A program made the position numbers and the translations under genes. The notes below the pieces were generated by a model. It ran no database searches, was not told the DNA's origin, and was given only the letters and a program-made list of their open reading frames with translations. From contig JABXYP010000001.1 of assembly GCA_024701455.1 (NCBI GenBank), forward strand, positions 3,414,001-3,478,000: 64,000 bases of DNA, written 5' to 3'. Of the stretch, positions 7,716-16,596 are shown piece after piece; the stretch's first letter is position 1, and each line of letters begins with the position of its first letter. This DNA is from Bacillus sp. A301a_S52. Lineage in GTDB: Bacteria; Bacillota; Bacilli; Bacillales; Salisediminibacteriaceae.

Positions 7716-9452
7716 TTAAGCTGACAAATGAGATTTATCACTAACTTTTGGAATTATAAGCGCGACAGTAGTTCTACCTTCCTCACTATCAATATGAACA
7801 TCTGCCTTATCTCCAAAATAAACATTTAAACGTTCCGTCACATTTTTAATCCCATATCCGCCAAGATGTTGACTGTTCGTTAAAAACGGAGATTCTGAAA
7901 AACCCATGCCATTATCTATCACACAAAAGTTTAAGTTCTGTGCATTTTCTTTTATATCAATCGTAATGATACCCTGTCTTCTGTCACGGAAACCGTGAAT
8001 AATCGCATTTTCCACAAATGGTTGCAACGTGAGTTTTGGAATATAATAATTTAACACATTGTCACTTACTCTAATGTCATAGGATAACCTATCTTCTAAC
8101 TGTATTTTTTGCAGGTCCATATAATATTCTAAGTACTTCAACTCATCTCTAACAGATATAATGCTATCACCTTTGGACAATCCGATTCTAAGCATCTTTC
8201 CAAGTAATTCAAGCATACGGCTAATATCGATATTCCCTTTTTCAATTGCCATCCAATTCAACTGATCAAGCGTATTATATAAAAAGTGTGGGTTAATATT
8301 CGCTTGCAACGCTTTAATTTCTGCTTTTCTTTGCCGATGATGCTGATCATCAAGAGATTTATAAAGATTCTCCATATTGTTTGTCAACTCCTCAAACCCA
8401 TCAAAAAGTTCACCAAATTCATTGCGATAATCTTGTGGGAGCGATACCTTTGTTTGTGTTAACCGATAAGATTTCATCACGTTAGCTAATTGTAAAATTG
8501 GGTAGGTGAATTTTTTTGTCAAAAAGGACGTCACGATAAGAACAATTAACACACCAATTATTCCAATTAGCACAAGCTTTTTAGCCATATTCATACTTCC
8601 CTCTGTTAATTCCTCATAAGGTGTCATTTGCATTACCGTCCAATTAACAGAGGGGATGGAGCTTGTTACAACAAGACTATTTTCTAATTCTCGCTGACTC
8701 TGTGACGGCGAATCGAAAAACGACTCCTGAGAACTGTTTATTAATCCATCATAGTCAGTTCCACCAATTTCTTCCTTATAAGTGGATGCGACAATTTTAC
8801 CCATATGATCAAGCAGAACAATATGTGAATCTTCATGCTCCTTCCTAAGCCAACTTTCAACAATTAACGGATCAAGGTTAATAATCATAACAGCAGACAG
8901 TTCACCGCTTGACGTATTAATTTTTCTCCCTAAGCTGATGACTTCAGCAGATCCTGCCATCGTCTCAACTTCTCGATGTCCTAGCCAAGAATAAGCACTA
9001 TTCTCTAACTCTTCAAACCATTCCTTCTCATAAATTGATTCAAGTTCTGAATATCTAACTGGAAATTGAATGTTATCCACCGGTGGGGAAGGCATAAAAA
9101 TTTCCACAGTATGCAACGCTTGAACACTATAGATTACGTTAGAAAAATCATTCGTTAACGATGTCCGACCACTGGCTTGTTCCCTTACCGATTGCCGTCC
9201 GCTAATGACCTGTCTAAAATTATGCTGTCGTGACAAAATAACAGAGTAATCTTGAAAAGATTTTAAATTATCCCCTAATTCTTCACTTAAGCGGTAGAGA
9301 TTATTTTTTTGATACTCAGTGGTTGTATCAATAATTTGTGCTGATGAGTAGTGATAGCTGAAGAGAATAATAACAATTAAAATAGAAACCGTAAAAACAA
9401 AAAAGCTTGCAAAGAAAATACTATGAATACGATATTTTCTAAACATAAGCAT
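7716..9452 (-). CDS. yesM: Sensor histidine kinase (YesM-like)
   Basis: 578 residues from the chosen start. One membrane segment near residues 10-35, an extracytoplasmic sensor region to about 280, a second membrane segment (VLIGIIGVLIVLIVTSFL), a HAMP-like linker, then a LytS/YesM-type kinase with NPHFLYNTLDQLNW (phospho-His), VENAIIHG (N box) and DNGMGF (G box). It sits in the membrane and pairs with YesN. The longest reading starts at 9485, but GGAGAGG lies inside that extension, about 13 bases before the ATG at 9452; an ATG at 9446 is also possible. The ligand is presumably a pectin oligosaccharide or a loaded binding protein. Confidence 0.87.
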   Translation of the reverse strand: MLMFRKYRIHSIFFASFFVFTVSILIVIILFSYHYSSAQIIDTTTEYQKNNLYRLSEELGDNLKSFQDYSVILSRQHNFRQVISGRQSVREQASGRTSLTNDFSNVIYSVQALHTVEIFMPSPPVDNIQFPVRYSELESIYEKEWFEELENSAYSWLGHREVETMAGSAEVISLGRKINTSSGELSAVMIINLDPLIVESWLRKEHEDSHIVLLDHMGKIVASTYKEEIGGTDYDGLINSSQESFFDSPSQSQRELENSLVVTSSIPSVNWTVMQMTPYEELTEGSMNMAKKLVLIGIIGVLIVLIVTSFLTKKFTYPILQLANVMKSYRLTQTKVSLPQDYRNEFGELFDGFEELTNNMENLYKSLDDQHHRQRKAEIKALQANINPHFLYNTLDQLNWMAIEKGNIDISRMLELLGKMLRIGLSKGDSIISVRDELKYLEYYMDLQKIQLEDRLSYDIRVSDNVLNYYIPKLTLQPFVENAIIHGFRDRRQGIITIDIKENAQNLNFCVIDNGMGFSESPFLTNSQHLGGYGIKNVTERLNVYFGDKADVHIDSEEGRTTVALIIPKVSDKSHLSA

Positions 9453-9511
9453 GTGACTGTCACATCCTCTCCAACTAATGAACAAGCTGCGAGTCGACTA
9501 CCCCGCCTCGA

Positions 9512-9527
9512 AAGAAAGCGCTATCAA
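9512..9527 (-). promoter_or_regulatory. Putative cre (CcpA) site upstream of yesMN
   Basis: AAGAAAGCGCTATCAA matches the cre consensus WTGNAANCGNWNNCAW at all but one fixed position. It lies 60 bases before the kinase start, so glucose repression of the two-component system is likely. Confidence 0.45.
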
Positions 9528-9640
9528 AAAAATGAAAATTTATTACCCCACTAAAATACCATGATTCACATAAAAAAAGTGTAATATTTTGCAATCTATA
9601 ATGTGATCCATTTCTTACTTATATTAAAGATCGTTAGTCT

Positions 9641-9803
9641 TGCATAAAACGCCCCTTCAATCAGGACATTACCGGCCGTTAGCCCCCTTCTAAATAGATT
9701 TCGCTCCCCTCTCTATTTTGACTAGGGAGTTTTACAGACGCTATCTGTGATAAAGCTAAGCTTTAATCAGTGAGGGATTTACTGCCCCTTTAGAGTGGAA
9801 TAA
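9641..9803. repeat. Dispersed composite repeat, copy R3
   Basis: Starts CATAAAACGCCCCTTCAATC, then GGACATT. Contains a stem of CTTCTAAATAGA with TCTATTTTGACTAGG, then TTTTACAGACGCTATCTGTG. A second related unit follows directly (TAAAGCTAAGCTTTAATCAG, then CTGCCCCTTTAGAGTGG). It lies between yesL and yesM. Confidence 0.65.
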
Positions 9804-10077
9804 AAAGTGACTGAAACATAAGACGACGACTCCCGGAGGAGGAAGCGCAGTCTGAAAATTCCCTTTTACGAAGATTTACTAAGCAAAAGTTAGCTAAAGA
9901 CAAGCCCTTGTGAAAGCGTCCAAATGAAGCGAAGGGCACAGTCAGGATTCAAATTTTGACATCTTACTTTGCCTAAACTAACTTGATTGAAGATTATCAG
10001 TATTTTTAGTAGTTGATCTAAATTAATACAACGCTAGTGATTAATGATAAAAATAGCGTACGAATAAGTGAAGCTAG
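9804..10077. repeat. Accessory repeat module and remnant sequence
   Basis: 9918-9964 is a second copy of the module seen at 5881-5927 (GAAGGGCACAGTCAGGATTC, then AAATTTTGACATCT). 9823-9845 (GACGACTCCCGGAGGAGG) resembles worn pieces of the Bacillaceae repeat at 18.2 kb. No gene is visible. Confidence 0.4.
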
Positions 10078-10707
10078 TTACATACTTTCTTGTAAGACTT
10101 CTTTTTCTTCAATTAATTTAAAGACGTGTAAAACGATAGGTAAAATTACCGCTACAGGAAAACTCATTAAATAGAACATAATAAGACCGGGGAAAATTTG
10201 ATAAATCATCCCGATTAATATGATAGTAATCCCAATCAACAATGAATGGGGTAAATAAGCGAGTCCGATCATAAGCGCAAAACGAATATGATTCATAAGG
10301 GACGTATTATAATGAACGGATACTGGAAATATATAAAGTGACGTGAGAAAATACATGATAAAGAGGATAACTAATAGCGTCCCAAATAGTATTCTAATCC
10401 CATATTCCATATAAAGAAGGGTATTAAAGCTGAATAAAAAAGCGACCCCACCTCCTACAACTAAAAAGCCAATAATATTTGTTTTAATAAATTCTCGTTT
10501 ATAGATAATAAAAAAAGTCCGCCACTTCGGGACCTCTCGCTGGTCCAACTTCTCTTTACGTAACACAGAAAATAACGCAGCAGTTGCAGGCGCCCATCCA
10601 AAAATGCCTAATCCAAGTATAGTGTGAGCCAACCAGATCGTATTCCATATAGCTAAATTCATTAATGTTTCGAAAAGGGTATAAAACATACTGGAAAATT
10701 TCCTCAC
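10078..10707 (-). CDS. yesL: YesL-family (DUF624) membrane protein
   Basis: 209 residues with about five hydrophobic segments, a W-rich N-terminus (MNLAIWNTIWLAHTILGLG) and GWAPATAALFSVLRK, the hallmark of the DUF624 family. It is the last gene of the yesOPQR-L operon here. Family members nearly always sit with CUT1 oligosaccharide importers and YesM/YesN sensors, but no biochemical role is known; accessory to transport or signalling is a guess. GTG start with AGAGGGG 8 bases upstream. A paralogue lies at 34.6 kb. Confidence 0.85.
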   Translation of the reverse strand: MRKFSSMFYTLFETLMNLAIWNTIWLAHTILGLGIFGWAPATAALFSVLRKEKLDQREVPKWRTFFIIYKREFIKTNIIGFLVVGGGVAFLFSFNTLLYMEYGIRILFGTLLVILFIMYFLTSLYIFPVSVHYNTSLMNHIRFALMIGLAYLPHSLLIGITIILIGMIYQIFPGLIMFYLMSFPVAVILPIVLHVFKLIEEKEVLQESM

Positions 10708-10789
10708 ATCATCATCCCCTCTGTTATCCTATCGGTTGTATCCCTGTTACCACTTTCATGGTCTTCATTCTTTCACCATTATTGAGACA

Positions 10790-10845
10790 CTATAAAGCTA
10801 TGCTTCAATCAGTGGGAGTTTTACGGACGGTTATCTGTAATAAAA
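10790..10845. repeat. Dispersed composite repeat, copy R4 (short)
   Basis: TAAAGCTATGCTTCAATCAG, TGGGAGTTTTACGGACGG and TTATCTGTAATAAA match the outer parts of the family without the hairpin. It abuts the terminator of the YesR-type gene. Confidence 0.55.
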
Positions 10846-10875
10846 ACCGAACCCGGCCACTTTTGAAGCCGGGTT
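10842..10875 (-). terminator. Terminator-like hairpin between yesR and yesL
   Basis: AACCCGGC/GCCGGGTT stem (10850-10857 with 10868-10875), followed on the minus strand by GGTTTTTA. It could end most transcripts after the GH105 gene and reduce yesL expression. Confidence 0.65.
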
Positions 10876-10892
10876 ACCTGAACAATGAGTCA

Positions 10893-11921
10893 TTACGAAA
10901 TATTACGCCGCTTTAACAAAGAGGATAAAAACACTAAAGCTAAACCTTGTCCCCAACCTTGGACTCGTTTCGCTGGAACATCTTTATAACCCTGTGTATC
11001 ATTCATAACTGCTGTTCCTGCTGATACATTCATGACAGACCCATCTTCTTTGATTTGATTTAAAATACCGGTAATCGCTTTTTGAATATGTTTATTGTAA
11101 AGCTTACCTCTGACAAGTAAAGAAGCGGCAATCCCACATGAGCCTGACAATTCTTCGTAAGAATCAGGATCTGTAAGAACCGTTGACCATAAGCCGGAAT
11201 CTAATTGCAAACGAACTAGAGCACTTTGCAGATCTCGAAGCGAGCCATCAATAATCATGTATGATGGGTGTTGAACTTCAACTAATTCTATCGCCCTTGC
11301 CATCGTAATAGCAGCCCAACTATTCCCTCTAGCCCAAAAAACACCTGACATATGATTGCCCGCAATATTATCCCACCCATGATAATATAAGTCTGTTTCA
11401 TCATCTTGTAAAAATTTTTCGTGGCCATGGTATTGCTTTAGTCCGAATTCAAAGAAGTCATCTCGGCCAAGCAACCTTCCAATTCTCAACAGAAAGTATC
11501 CGGCCATAAACATCGTGTCTACCCATGCTTGCTCAGGAAACGTATATTTATCACCATTCACCGTATGCTGCAGCACATCATCGTCAAAACGTTCGGCATC
11601 ATTTAACAAGTACTCTGCCATCTGTGTGGCGATATCTAAATACGTTGTGTCCTCTGTATACGTATACAATGATAGTAAAAGGTGACCTATGGACGAAGCA
11701 TTTACTGTTAAAGGTGGTAAGCCATCTTCAAGCTCCTCATCGATCCATGCTTTAATTCTCTCCATATAGTCTGTTTTTCCTGTTACTTCATAAGCCTCAG
11801 TCACACCATAAAACGCAACACCTCCCGGCCAGTCCCATGGGAAATCCATATTAAATGTTCGTTCTACCACTTTATCAATGATCTCTGTCACTGCTTGTTC
11901 ATCAAACTGTAATGGCGGCAA
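10893..11921 (-). CDS. yesR: Unsaturated rhamnogalacturonyl hydrolase, GH105 (YesR-like)
   Basis: Intracellular (alpha/alpha)6-barrel hydrolase that removes the 4,5-unsaturated galacturonyl unit from the end of rhamnogalacturonan oligosaccharides. 342 residues without signal peptide. FPWDWPGGVAFYG near the N-terminus, the presumed catalytic Asp in EQAWVDTMFMAGYF, YYHGWDN, and VFWARGNSWAA match GH105. The start is placed at a TTG (11921) seven bases after AAGGAGGG; the longer reading from 11939 would begin inside that ribosome binding site. It follows the yesOPQ importer by about 35 bases, so imported oligosaccharides meet this enzyme directly. Confidence 0.88.
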   Translation of the reverse strand: MPPLQFDEQAVTEIIDKVVERTFNMDFPWDWPGGVAFYGVTEAYEVTGKTDYMERIKAWIDEELEDGLPPLTVNASSIGHLLLSLYTYTEDTTYLDIATQMAEYLLNDAERFDDDVLQHTVNGDKYTFPEQAWVDTMFMAGYFLLRIGRLLGRDDFFEFGLKQYHGHEKFLQDDETDLYYHGWDNIAGNHMSGVFWARGNSWAAITMARAIELVEVQHPSYMIIDGSLRDLQSALVRLQLDSGLWSTVLTDPDSYEELSGSCGIAASLLVRGKLYNKHIQKAITGILNQIKEDGSVMNVSAGTAVMNDTQGYKDVPAKRVQGWGQGLALVFLSSLLKRRNIS

Positions 11922-11956
11922 GTCCGCTCCCTCCTTCAAACTACATCATTTCTTTA

Positions 11957-12799
11957 TTATTTCAATCCTGTCGTCGCAATTCCTTGTACTAAATATTTTT
12001 GAAAGAAAGCAAATAAGATAAACTGAGGGAATAATGACAACGAAGACATCGCTAACAACGGGCCCCAATTCGTCCCTCCATCTGCATCCATAAAGTTGCG
12101 CAATCCTAGCGTTACGGTATGCAAATTAGCACTATTTAGATAAATTAAAGGTGCTAAAAAATCATCCCATGTCCACATAAATGCGAAGATGACCACCGTC
12201 ACCAAAGCCGGTTTTAATAATGGCAAAATAATACGATAAAAGACACCAAATTTATTACACCCATCTATAATTGCCGCTTCATCTAACTCTCTTGGAATCC
12301 CTCTTATAAATTGAATCAACAAGAAAATAAAGAACGGCTGTCCGCCTAAAAAGGCTGGAACGACGAGGGGATAAAACGTATTTACCCACCCTACGTTATG
12401 GAATAAAATATATTGAGGAATAAGTGTAATCTGCACAGGGAGCATGACCGTAGCCATTAAACATGCAAACAGTACTGCTTTGAATTTAAAATTAATTCTT
12501 GCAAACCCGTAAGCAACTAAACTAGCAGAACACACCGTTCCGACAACAACGAGTCCTGTTACAATCGCTGAATTTCTAAAATAAACATCAAATCCTGTAC
12601 GTCCAAAACCTTCCCAGCCACGGCTATAATTTCCCCATCGCCATTCTCCTGGAAGAAGAGAGGCTGCATTTCCGAAAATTTCTGTTTCAGGCTTTAATGA
12701 ACTCATGACCATCCAAAGGATCGGATAGATCATGACAAATCCAAATAAAATAACAAACGTATAATACACAATATCTGAGAGGGTTCGTTTCTTTTTCAC
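11957..12799 (-). CDS. yesQ: Sugar ABC transporter permease (YesQ-like, MalG type)
   Basis: 280 residues, six predicted membrane segments, with the EAA loop ELDEAAIIDGCNKFGVFYRI, the docking site for the ATPase. CUT1 family inner-membrane permease. The GTG start lies 8 bases after GGAGGG, which overlaps the end of yesP; only 2 bases separate the two genes, so they are translationally coupled. Partner of the permease and binding protein upstream. No ATPase gene is present; this class uses a shared MsmX/MsmK-type ATPase encoded elsewhere. Confidence 0.9.
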   Translation of the reverse strand: MKKKRTLSDIVYYTFVILFGFVMIYPILWMVMSSLKPETEIFGNAASLLPGEWRWGNYSRGWEGFGRTGFDVYFRNSAIVTGLVVVGTVCSASLVAYGFARINFKFKAVLFACLMATVMLPVQITLIPQYILFHNVGWVNTFYPLVVPAFLGGQPFFIFLLIQFIRGIPRELDEAAIIDGCNKFGVFYRIILPLLKPALVTVVIFAFMWTWDDFLAPLIYLNSANLHTVTLGLRNFMDADGGTNWGPLLAMSSLSLFPQFILFAFFQKYLVQGIATTGLK

Positions 12800-12801
12800 T
12801 A

Positions 12802-13764
12802 TTAACGCCCTCCTTCCGACTCATAAAACACCCAACGACTTGACGACTTGAACAATAACACTGTAATCGCAGCAATAATAAGTAAAAGTATCCAGGCCAT
12901 TGCTGATGCATATCCCATTCTTAAATACTCAAAAGCCGTTTCATACAAATAAAGTGCATAGAAAAGCGTGGAATCCATCGGGCCACCCTGAGTAATTAAA
13001 TAAGCCTGTGTAAAAATCATGAACCCACCAATTGTCTGCATGATTAAATTAAAGAAAATAACTGGTGTCAACATCGGGATCGTAATTTTTAAAAATGTTT
13101 GTAATCTGTTGGCCCCATCCACACTCGCCGCTTCATATAATTCTGCTGGTATTTGCCTTAACCCAGCCAAAAAGATAATCATCGGGGAACCAAACTGCCA
13201 AACAACAAGGAGAATGAGTACTGTCAAAGCGGTATCTGGATTCCCTATCCAATTCATCCCTTCTAAACCGAGCGTCGTCAATATGTCGTTGATTGCCCCA
13301 TTTCGACCAAAAATAATTCGCCATACAACTGCAATAGCGACACTTCCTCCGATAATAGAAGGAATGTAGTAAATCGTTGTAAAAAAGCCTGTTCCTTTTC
13401 TGCCTGTGTTAAAGAGCATCGCTAATGCCAAGGCAAAAATAAGCTTTAGCGGCGTGGACACAAACACAAAAATAAGGGTCACCGTTAATGACTGTCTAAA
13501 TCTAGGGTCATTCGTTAAAATGTTAATATAGTTATCAAACCCAATCCAATTTGGACTTGATAGTAAATCATAATCAGTGAAAGATAAATAAAACGAAGCT
13601 ACAATCGGCCCTAGTATTAAAAAGAAAAATCCTATTAACCACGGCGATATAATCGCATAACCTGTTAAGCTTTCCTTTAACGCCTTTTTCCTTTCCATCT
13701 TTCTACGCTCTGCATCAGGAGAAGGAAGCTTAGGGCTAGTCATATCGGTTTCAGTCTTTGCCAT
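12802..13764 (-). CDS. yesP: Sugar ABC transporter permease (YesP-like, MalF type)
   Basis: 320 residues. A charged cytoplasmic N-terminus of about 35 residues is followed by six membrane segments and the EAA loop AELYEAASVDGANRLQTFLK. CUT1 permease, partner of YesQ. AGGAGG lies 9 bases before the ATG. A stem-loop in the 60-base gap after yesO probably sets the binding protein to permease ratio. Confidence 0.9.
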   Translation of the reverse strand: MAKTETDMTSPKLPSPDAERRKMERKKALKESLTGYAIISPWLIGFFFLILGPIVASFYLSFTDYDLLSSPNWIGFDNYINILTNDPRFRQSLTVTLIFVFVSTPLKLIFALALAMLFNTGRKGTGFFTTIYYIPSIIGGSVAIAVVWRIIFGRNGAINDILTTLGLEGMNWIGNPDTALTVLILLVVWQFGSPMIIFLAGLRQIPAELYEAASVDGANRLQTFLKITIPMLTPVIFFNLIMQTIGGFMIFTQAYLITQGGPMDSTLFYALYLYETAFEYLRMGYASAMAWILLLIIAAITVLLFKSSSRWVFYESEGGR

Positions 13765-13785
13765 ATATCAGCGCCTCCTATGTTT

Positions 13786-13812
13786 CAGCAGGCCATTATG
13801 AATGACCTGCTG
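13786..13812 (-). other. Intercistronic stem-loop between yesO and yesP
   Basis: CAGCAGGCCATT/AATGACCTGCTG: 12-base arms, one G-U or mismatch, 3-base loop, no T-run. Such hairpins after binding-protein genes commonly protect the upstream mRNA and allow high binding-protein expression. Confidence 0.6.
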
Positions 13813-13823
13813 TACCGATCGTT

Positions 13824-15173
13824 CTATTGTAAAATCGCCCCTGCTTCCTGTATAAATTGCTGGGCAGCTTCTTCAGGCGTCACTTGATCATACTTCAACG
13901 CTTCAGTAACGCGTTGGAAAGAACCGCGAACTTCAGACTCCCCTGGGGGAGAGAGGGGATCAGCTGGACTCGTATAACCTTCTACCAGCTCTAAAAATTC
14001 AAACGTTTCCGCTGTAGCGCCGTCCACTATGTCAGATAAATGTTCGCGAACAACTGATGATACCGGCACGCCTCGATCTGCTTGTAAAATTTCATTTGCT
14101 TCAATACTATTTGTGAAGAAGTCAATAAACGCGGCAGCGGCTTTCTGCTGTTCAGAATGAGCAGAGATGGAAAATGACATACTAGGGCGAATCCAATTCC
14201 CGTATTCTCCGCCTTCTAAGTGAGGCATTAAATTAAGACCGAGTTCCATATCGGATGATTGCTGTTGGCCAATAATTTGATTGCTTGCTGCCATACTTGC
14301 AGCTGCAGAACCTTCGCCTACCATTGAATCACCGCCATCAATGTAATCCATCATGACATCATGTGGAGGAGCCACTTGATTATTGACCATCGTTTGAATG
14401 AGGTCAAAAAAATCAACTAACACGTGTTCTTCAAATCCTAAACCGTCCCCCGTCTCATTAAAGACAGACTGACCATTTTGTCGAGCATACACGAAAAACA
14501 TCTCAAACTCTGAATTGGCTAAATCAAAACCGAAAAATTCGTCATCAGTAGCTGATTGAATTTCTTCCAGAGCACTAATCAAATCATCGTACGTATAACC
14601 AGGCTCTAACTCAATCCCATATTCATCAAGTACCTCTCTGTTTTCAATAATACCTAGTGCGTTAGCGCCGATAGAAATAGCCATTACAAAACCATCCTCA
14701 GTGACATTTAAATCTTGATAAACCTCTTCTACATCGTCTAAATTAATAAGTCCGTCATCCACGAGCGGTTGTAAATCAACGATTAAATCACGACTGCTAT
14801 ATTCCATGAGACGTGAGTTATCCATATTTATAACATCTGGTAGATTGTTACCTGCCGCTTGTGTGCTTAATCTCTCCCAGTAGCCATCCCAACCTGTATA
14901 TTCAGGTTCGACTGTTATATGGGGGTATTCTTCTTCAAATAAATCAATGGCTTCAAGTGTCATGTCATGACGTTCCTGTCCACCCCACCAGGCAACACGT
15001 ATTGTAACATCTCCATCACTATCTGACTGACCATTATTAGATGGTGATGTGCCATCATTGCCATTTGATCCATTACTCGTCGTATTATCATTACCGGCAC
15101 ATGCTGCTCCCACAACCATCAAGCCAATAAGCAACATACCCATGAGCCACCTTTTCTGAGATGTATATTTCAT
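13824..15173 (-). CDS. yesO: Extracellular sugar-binding lipoprotein (YesO-like)
   Basis: 449 residues. Signal peptide MKYTSQKRWLMGMLLIGLMV ends in lipobox VGAAC, followed by a Ser/Asn/Gly/Asp linker and a family 1 solute-binding domain (VTIRVAWWGGQERH). It captures rhamnogalacturonan oligosaccharides outside the membrane for YesPQ. The start at 15173 gives a proper signal peptide with GGGGGA upstream; the longest reading from 15284 adds 37 residues that have no signal character and cover the cre site. Very acidic, as expected for a surface protein of an alkaliphile or halophile. First gene of yesOPQR-L. Confidence 0.9.
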   Translation of the reverse strand: MKYTSQKRWLMGMLLIGLMVVGAACAGNDNTTSNGSNGNDGTSPSNNGQSDSDGDVTIRVAWWGGQERHDMTLEAIDLFEEEYPHITVEPEYTGWDGYWERLSTQAAGNNLPDVINMDNSRLMEYSSRDLIVDLQPLVDDGLINLDDVEEVYQDLNVTEDGFVMAISIGANALGIIENREVLDEYGIELEPGYTYDDLISALEEIQSATDDEFFGFDLANSEFEMFFVYARQNGQSVFNETGDGLGFEEHVLVDFFDLIQTMVNNQVAPPHDVMMDYIDGGDSMVGEGSAAASMAASNQIIGQQQSSDMELGLNLMPHLEGGEYGNWIRPSMSFSISAHSEQQKAAAAFIDFFTNSIEANEILQADRGVPVSSVVREHLSDIVDGATAETFEFLELVEGYTSPADPLSPPGESEVRGSFQRVTEALKYDQVTPEEAAQQFIQEAGAILQ

Positions 15174-15200
15174 CCTCTTAAATCCCCCTTCAAAACTATA

Positions 15201-15225
15201 ATGTAAGTGCTTACATTTTATTATA
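15201..15225 (-). promoter_or_regulatory. cre site and -10 box of the yesO operon
   Basis: ATGTAAGTGCTTACAT (15201-15216) is a near-perfect palindrome and fits the cre consensus with one mismatch. Minus-strand TATAAT is at 15220-15225, so the cre site begins four bases past the -10 box, the classic position for CcpA repression. Confidence 0.65.
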
Positions 15226-15453
15226 GTGATAATATTTCGATGATGATAGCTAAGAAACGTTAAATTACTTTTGAAAAACAACAATTTTTTTTAAAACAAA
15301 GAAATTGTATGATTATGAGCATTTGCTATCTATTTTTATAGTTTAAAAGGGAAAGCTGAATTTTGGCTATCCAATTAGAGGTCCGGACTCAGTGGCGAAC
15401 CCTATTCGATAACATGAATTTAAAACATCCTGTCTTTATAACTTAAACCTAAC

Positions 15454-16557
15454 TTAGTAGTTTAAATCATCAATGTAGTTCACTAATCCTGCGAGTGGGG
15501 ATTCCTTAATCGCCGTTGCCACTAGTTTAGCTATCTCGTAAGCGCCTTTCTCTGTGAAATGAGTATTGTCCTTAGCTCCTTCGAGGAATCCTTTATATAC
15601 ACCAGGATCTAGCCACATAAAGAGCTCTTTGGAAGCTTCATCACCTAATTTCTCTATCATGTATTTACTTCTCTTTCCTAACGGAATAAGAGGAACACCC
15701 GCTTCTTTACTCAGCTGATACATACTTTTTTCATAACGACTATGAGTGTTTTTCAATGTCTGGTCTTTATTAAACGTTCGTCTTTGCACAGGAGTAATCA
15801 ATATAGGAAGAGCCTCATTTTCCAAAGCCACTTGAATGTAGTGACGCAAATAAAATGGGTATGTCGTGTCTGGGTCTGTTCCTCTCTTGTCTGTTTTTTC
15901 ATCGTTGTGCCCAAACTGAATAAAGAGATAATCACCTTTTTTTAGCTCTTTCTCTATAGCATTCAGCCGTCCTTCCTCAATAAAACTCTTTGAACTTCTG
16001 CCCGATTTCGCTGCATTTACAACAGCTATAGTGGGGTGTAAAAATAACGGTAGCATCTGTCCCCATCCTGAATAGGGATATCTAGCAGCTGGCTGATCTG
16101 TTACCGTTGAATCTCCGGCAAGGTAAATGACAGGCATAGTCGGTTGACTCTCTATTGTCAGTCTGACAAGGCGATCTAACTGTGGCAGAACGGCAATCGT
16201 AAATAGACGATCTTCTACTCGTAAGGCTACCTTATATACCATTTCCTTTTCTTCTAACTTTCGTTTTAATAAGCGTTGGCCTTCATTAAATATAACCGTT
16301 ACGTCCTGTGATTCCCCTGCTTGAAAGTATAATGTGACGACATATTGCCCTTTCGGTACTTCCGTGAAAAAAGAAAAGCCACTATCCATACTATAATGTC
16401 CAGGTAGAGATAAAGCTTCCATACCTAGAAACTCCTCCACGAGTGGCGTCTTTATCCAGCCATAAGACTGGTGATGCTCAGTTTTACTTAGTAAAACTAG
16501 AACGTCTTCTTTCAATTCATATCCTTTTTTAAAACAATAAGACAATTGTCGCCTCAT
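15454..16557 (-). CDS. Rhamnogalacturonan acetylesterase-like SGNH hydrolase
   Basis: 367 residues. Residues 1-135 form a beta-rich accessory domain. From about 140 comes an SGNH/GDSL esterase of family CE12: block I YLAGDSTVTD (Ser150), block II SGRSSKSF, block III FGHND, block V DNTHFTEKG (D330, H333). Removes acetyl groups from rhamnogalacturonan fragments. No signal peptide is seen, so it should act on imported oligomers; the B. subtilis counterparts are YesT and RhgT (YesY). It lies about 280 bases upstream of yesO and 39 bases after the oxidoreductase gene, with which it may be co-transcribed. Confidence 0.85.
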   Translation of the reverse strand: MRRQLSYCFKKGYELKEDVLVLLSKTEHHQSYGWIKTPLVEEFLGMEALSLPGHYSMDSGFSFFTEVPKGQYVVTLYFQAGESQDVTVIFNEGQRLLKRKLEEKEMVYKVALRVEDRLFTIAVLPQLDRLVRLTIESQPTMPVIYLAGDSTVTDQPAARYPYSGWGQMLPLFLHPTIAVVNAAKSGRSSKSFIEEGRLNAIEKELKKGDYLFIQFGHNDEKTDKRGTDPDTTYPFYLRHYIQVALENEALPILITPVQRRTFNKDQTLKNTHSRYEKSMYQLSKEAGVPLIPLGKRSKYMIEKLGDEASKELFMWLDPGVYKGFLEGAKDNTHFTEKGAYEIAKLVATAIKESPLAGLVNYIDDLNY

Positions 16558-16596
16558 AATGTGGTAAGCCCCCTCTAATTTAACGTGATGACGCCC

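Noticed and set aside
13019..13369. 116-codon plus-strand frame
   Set aside because: Antisense shadow of the permease gene.
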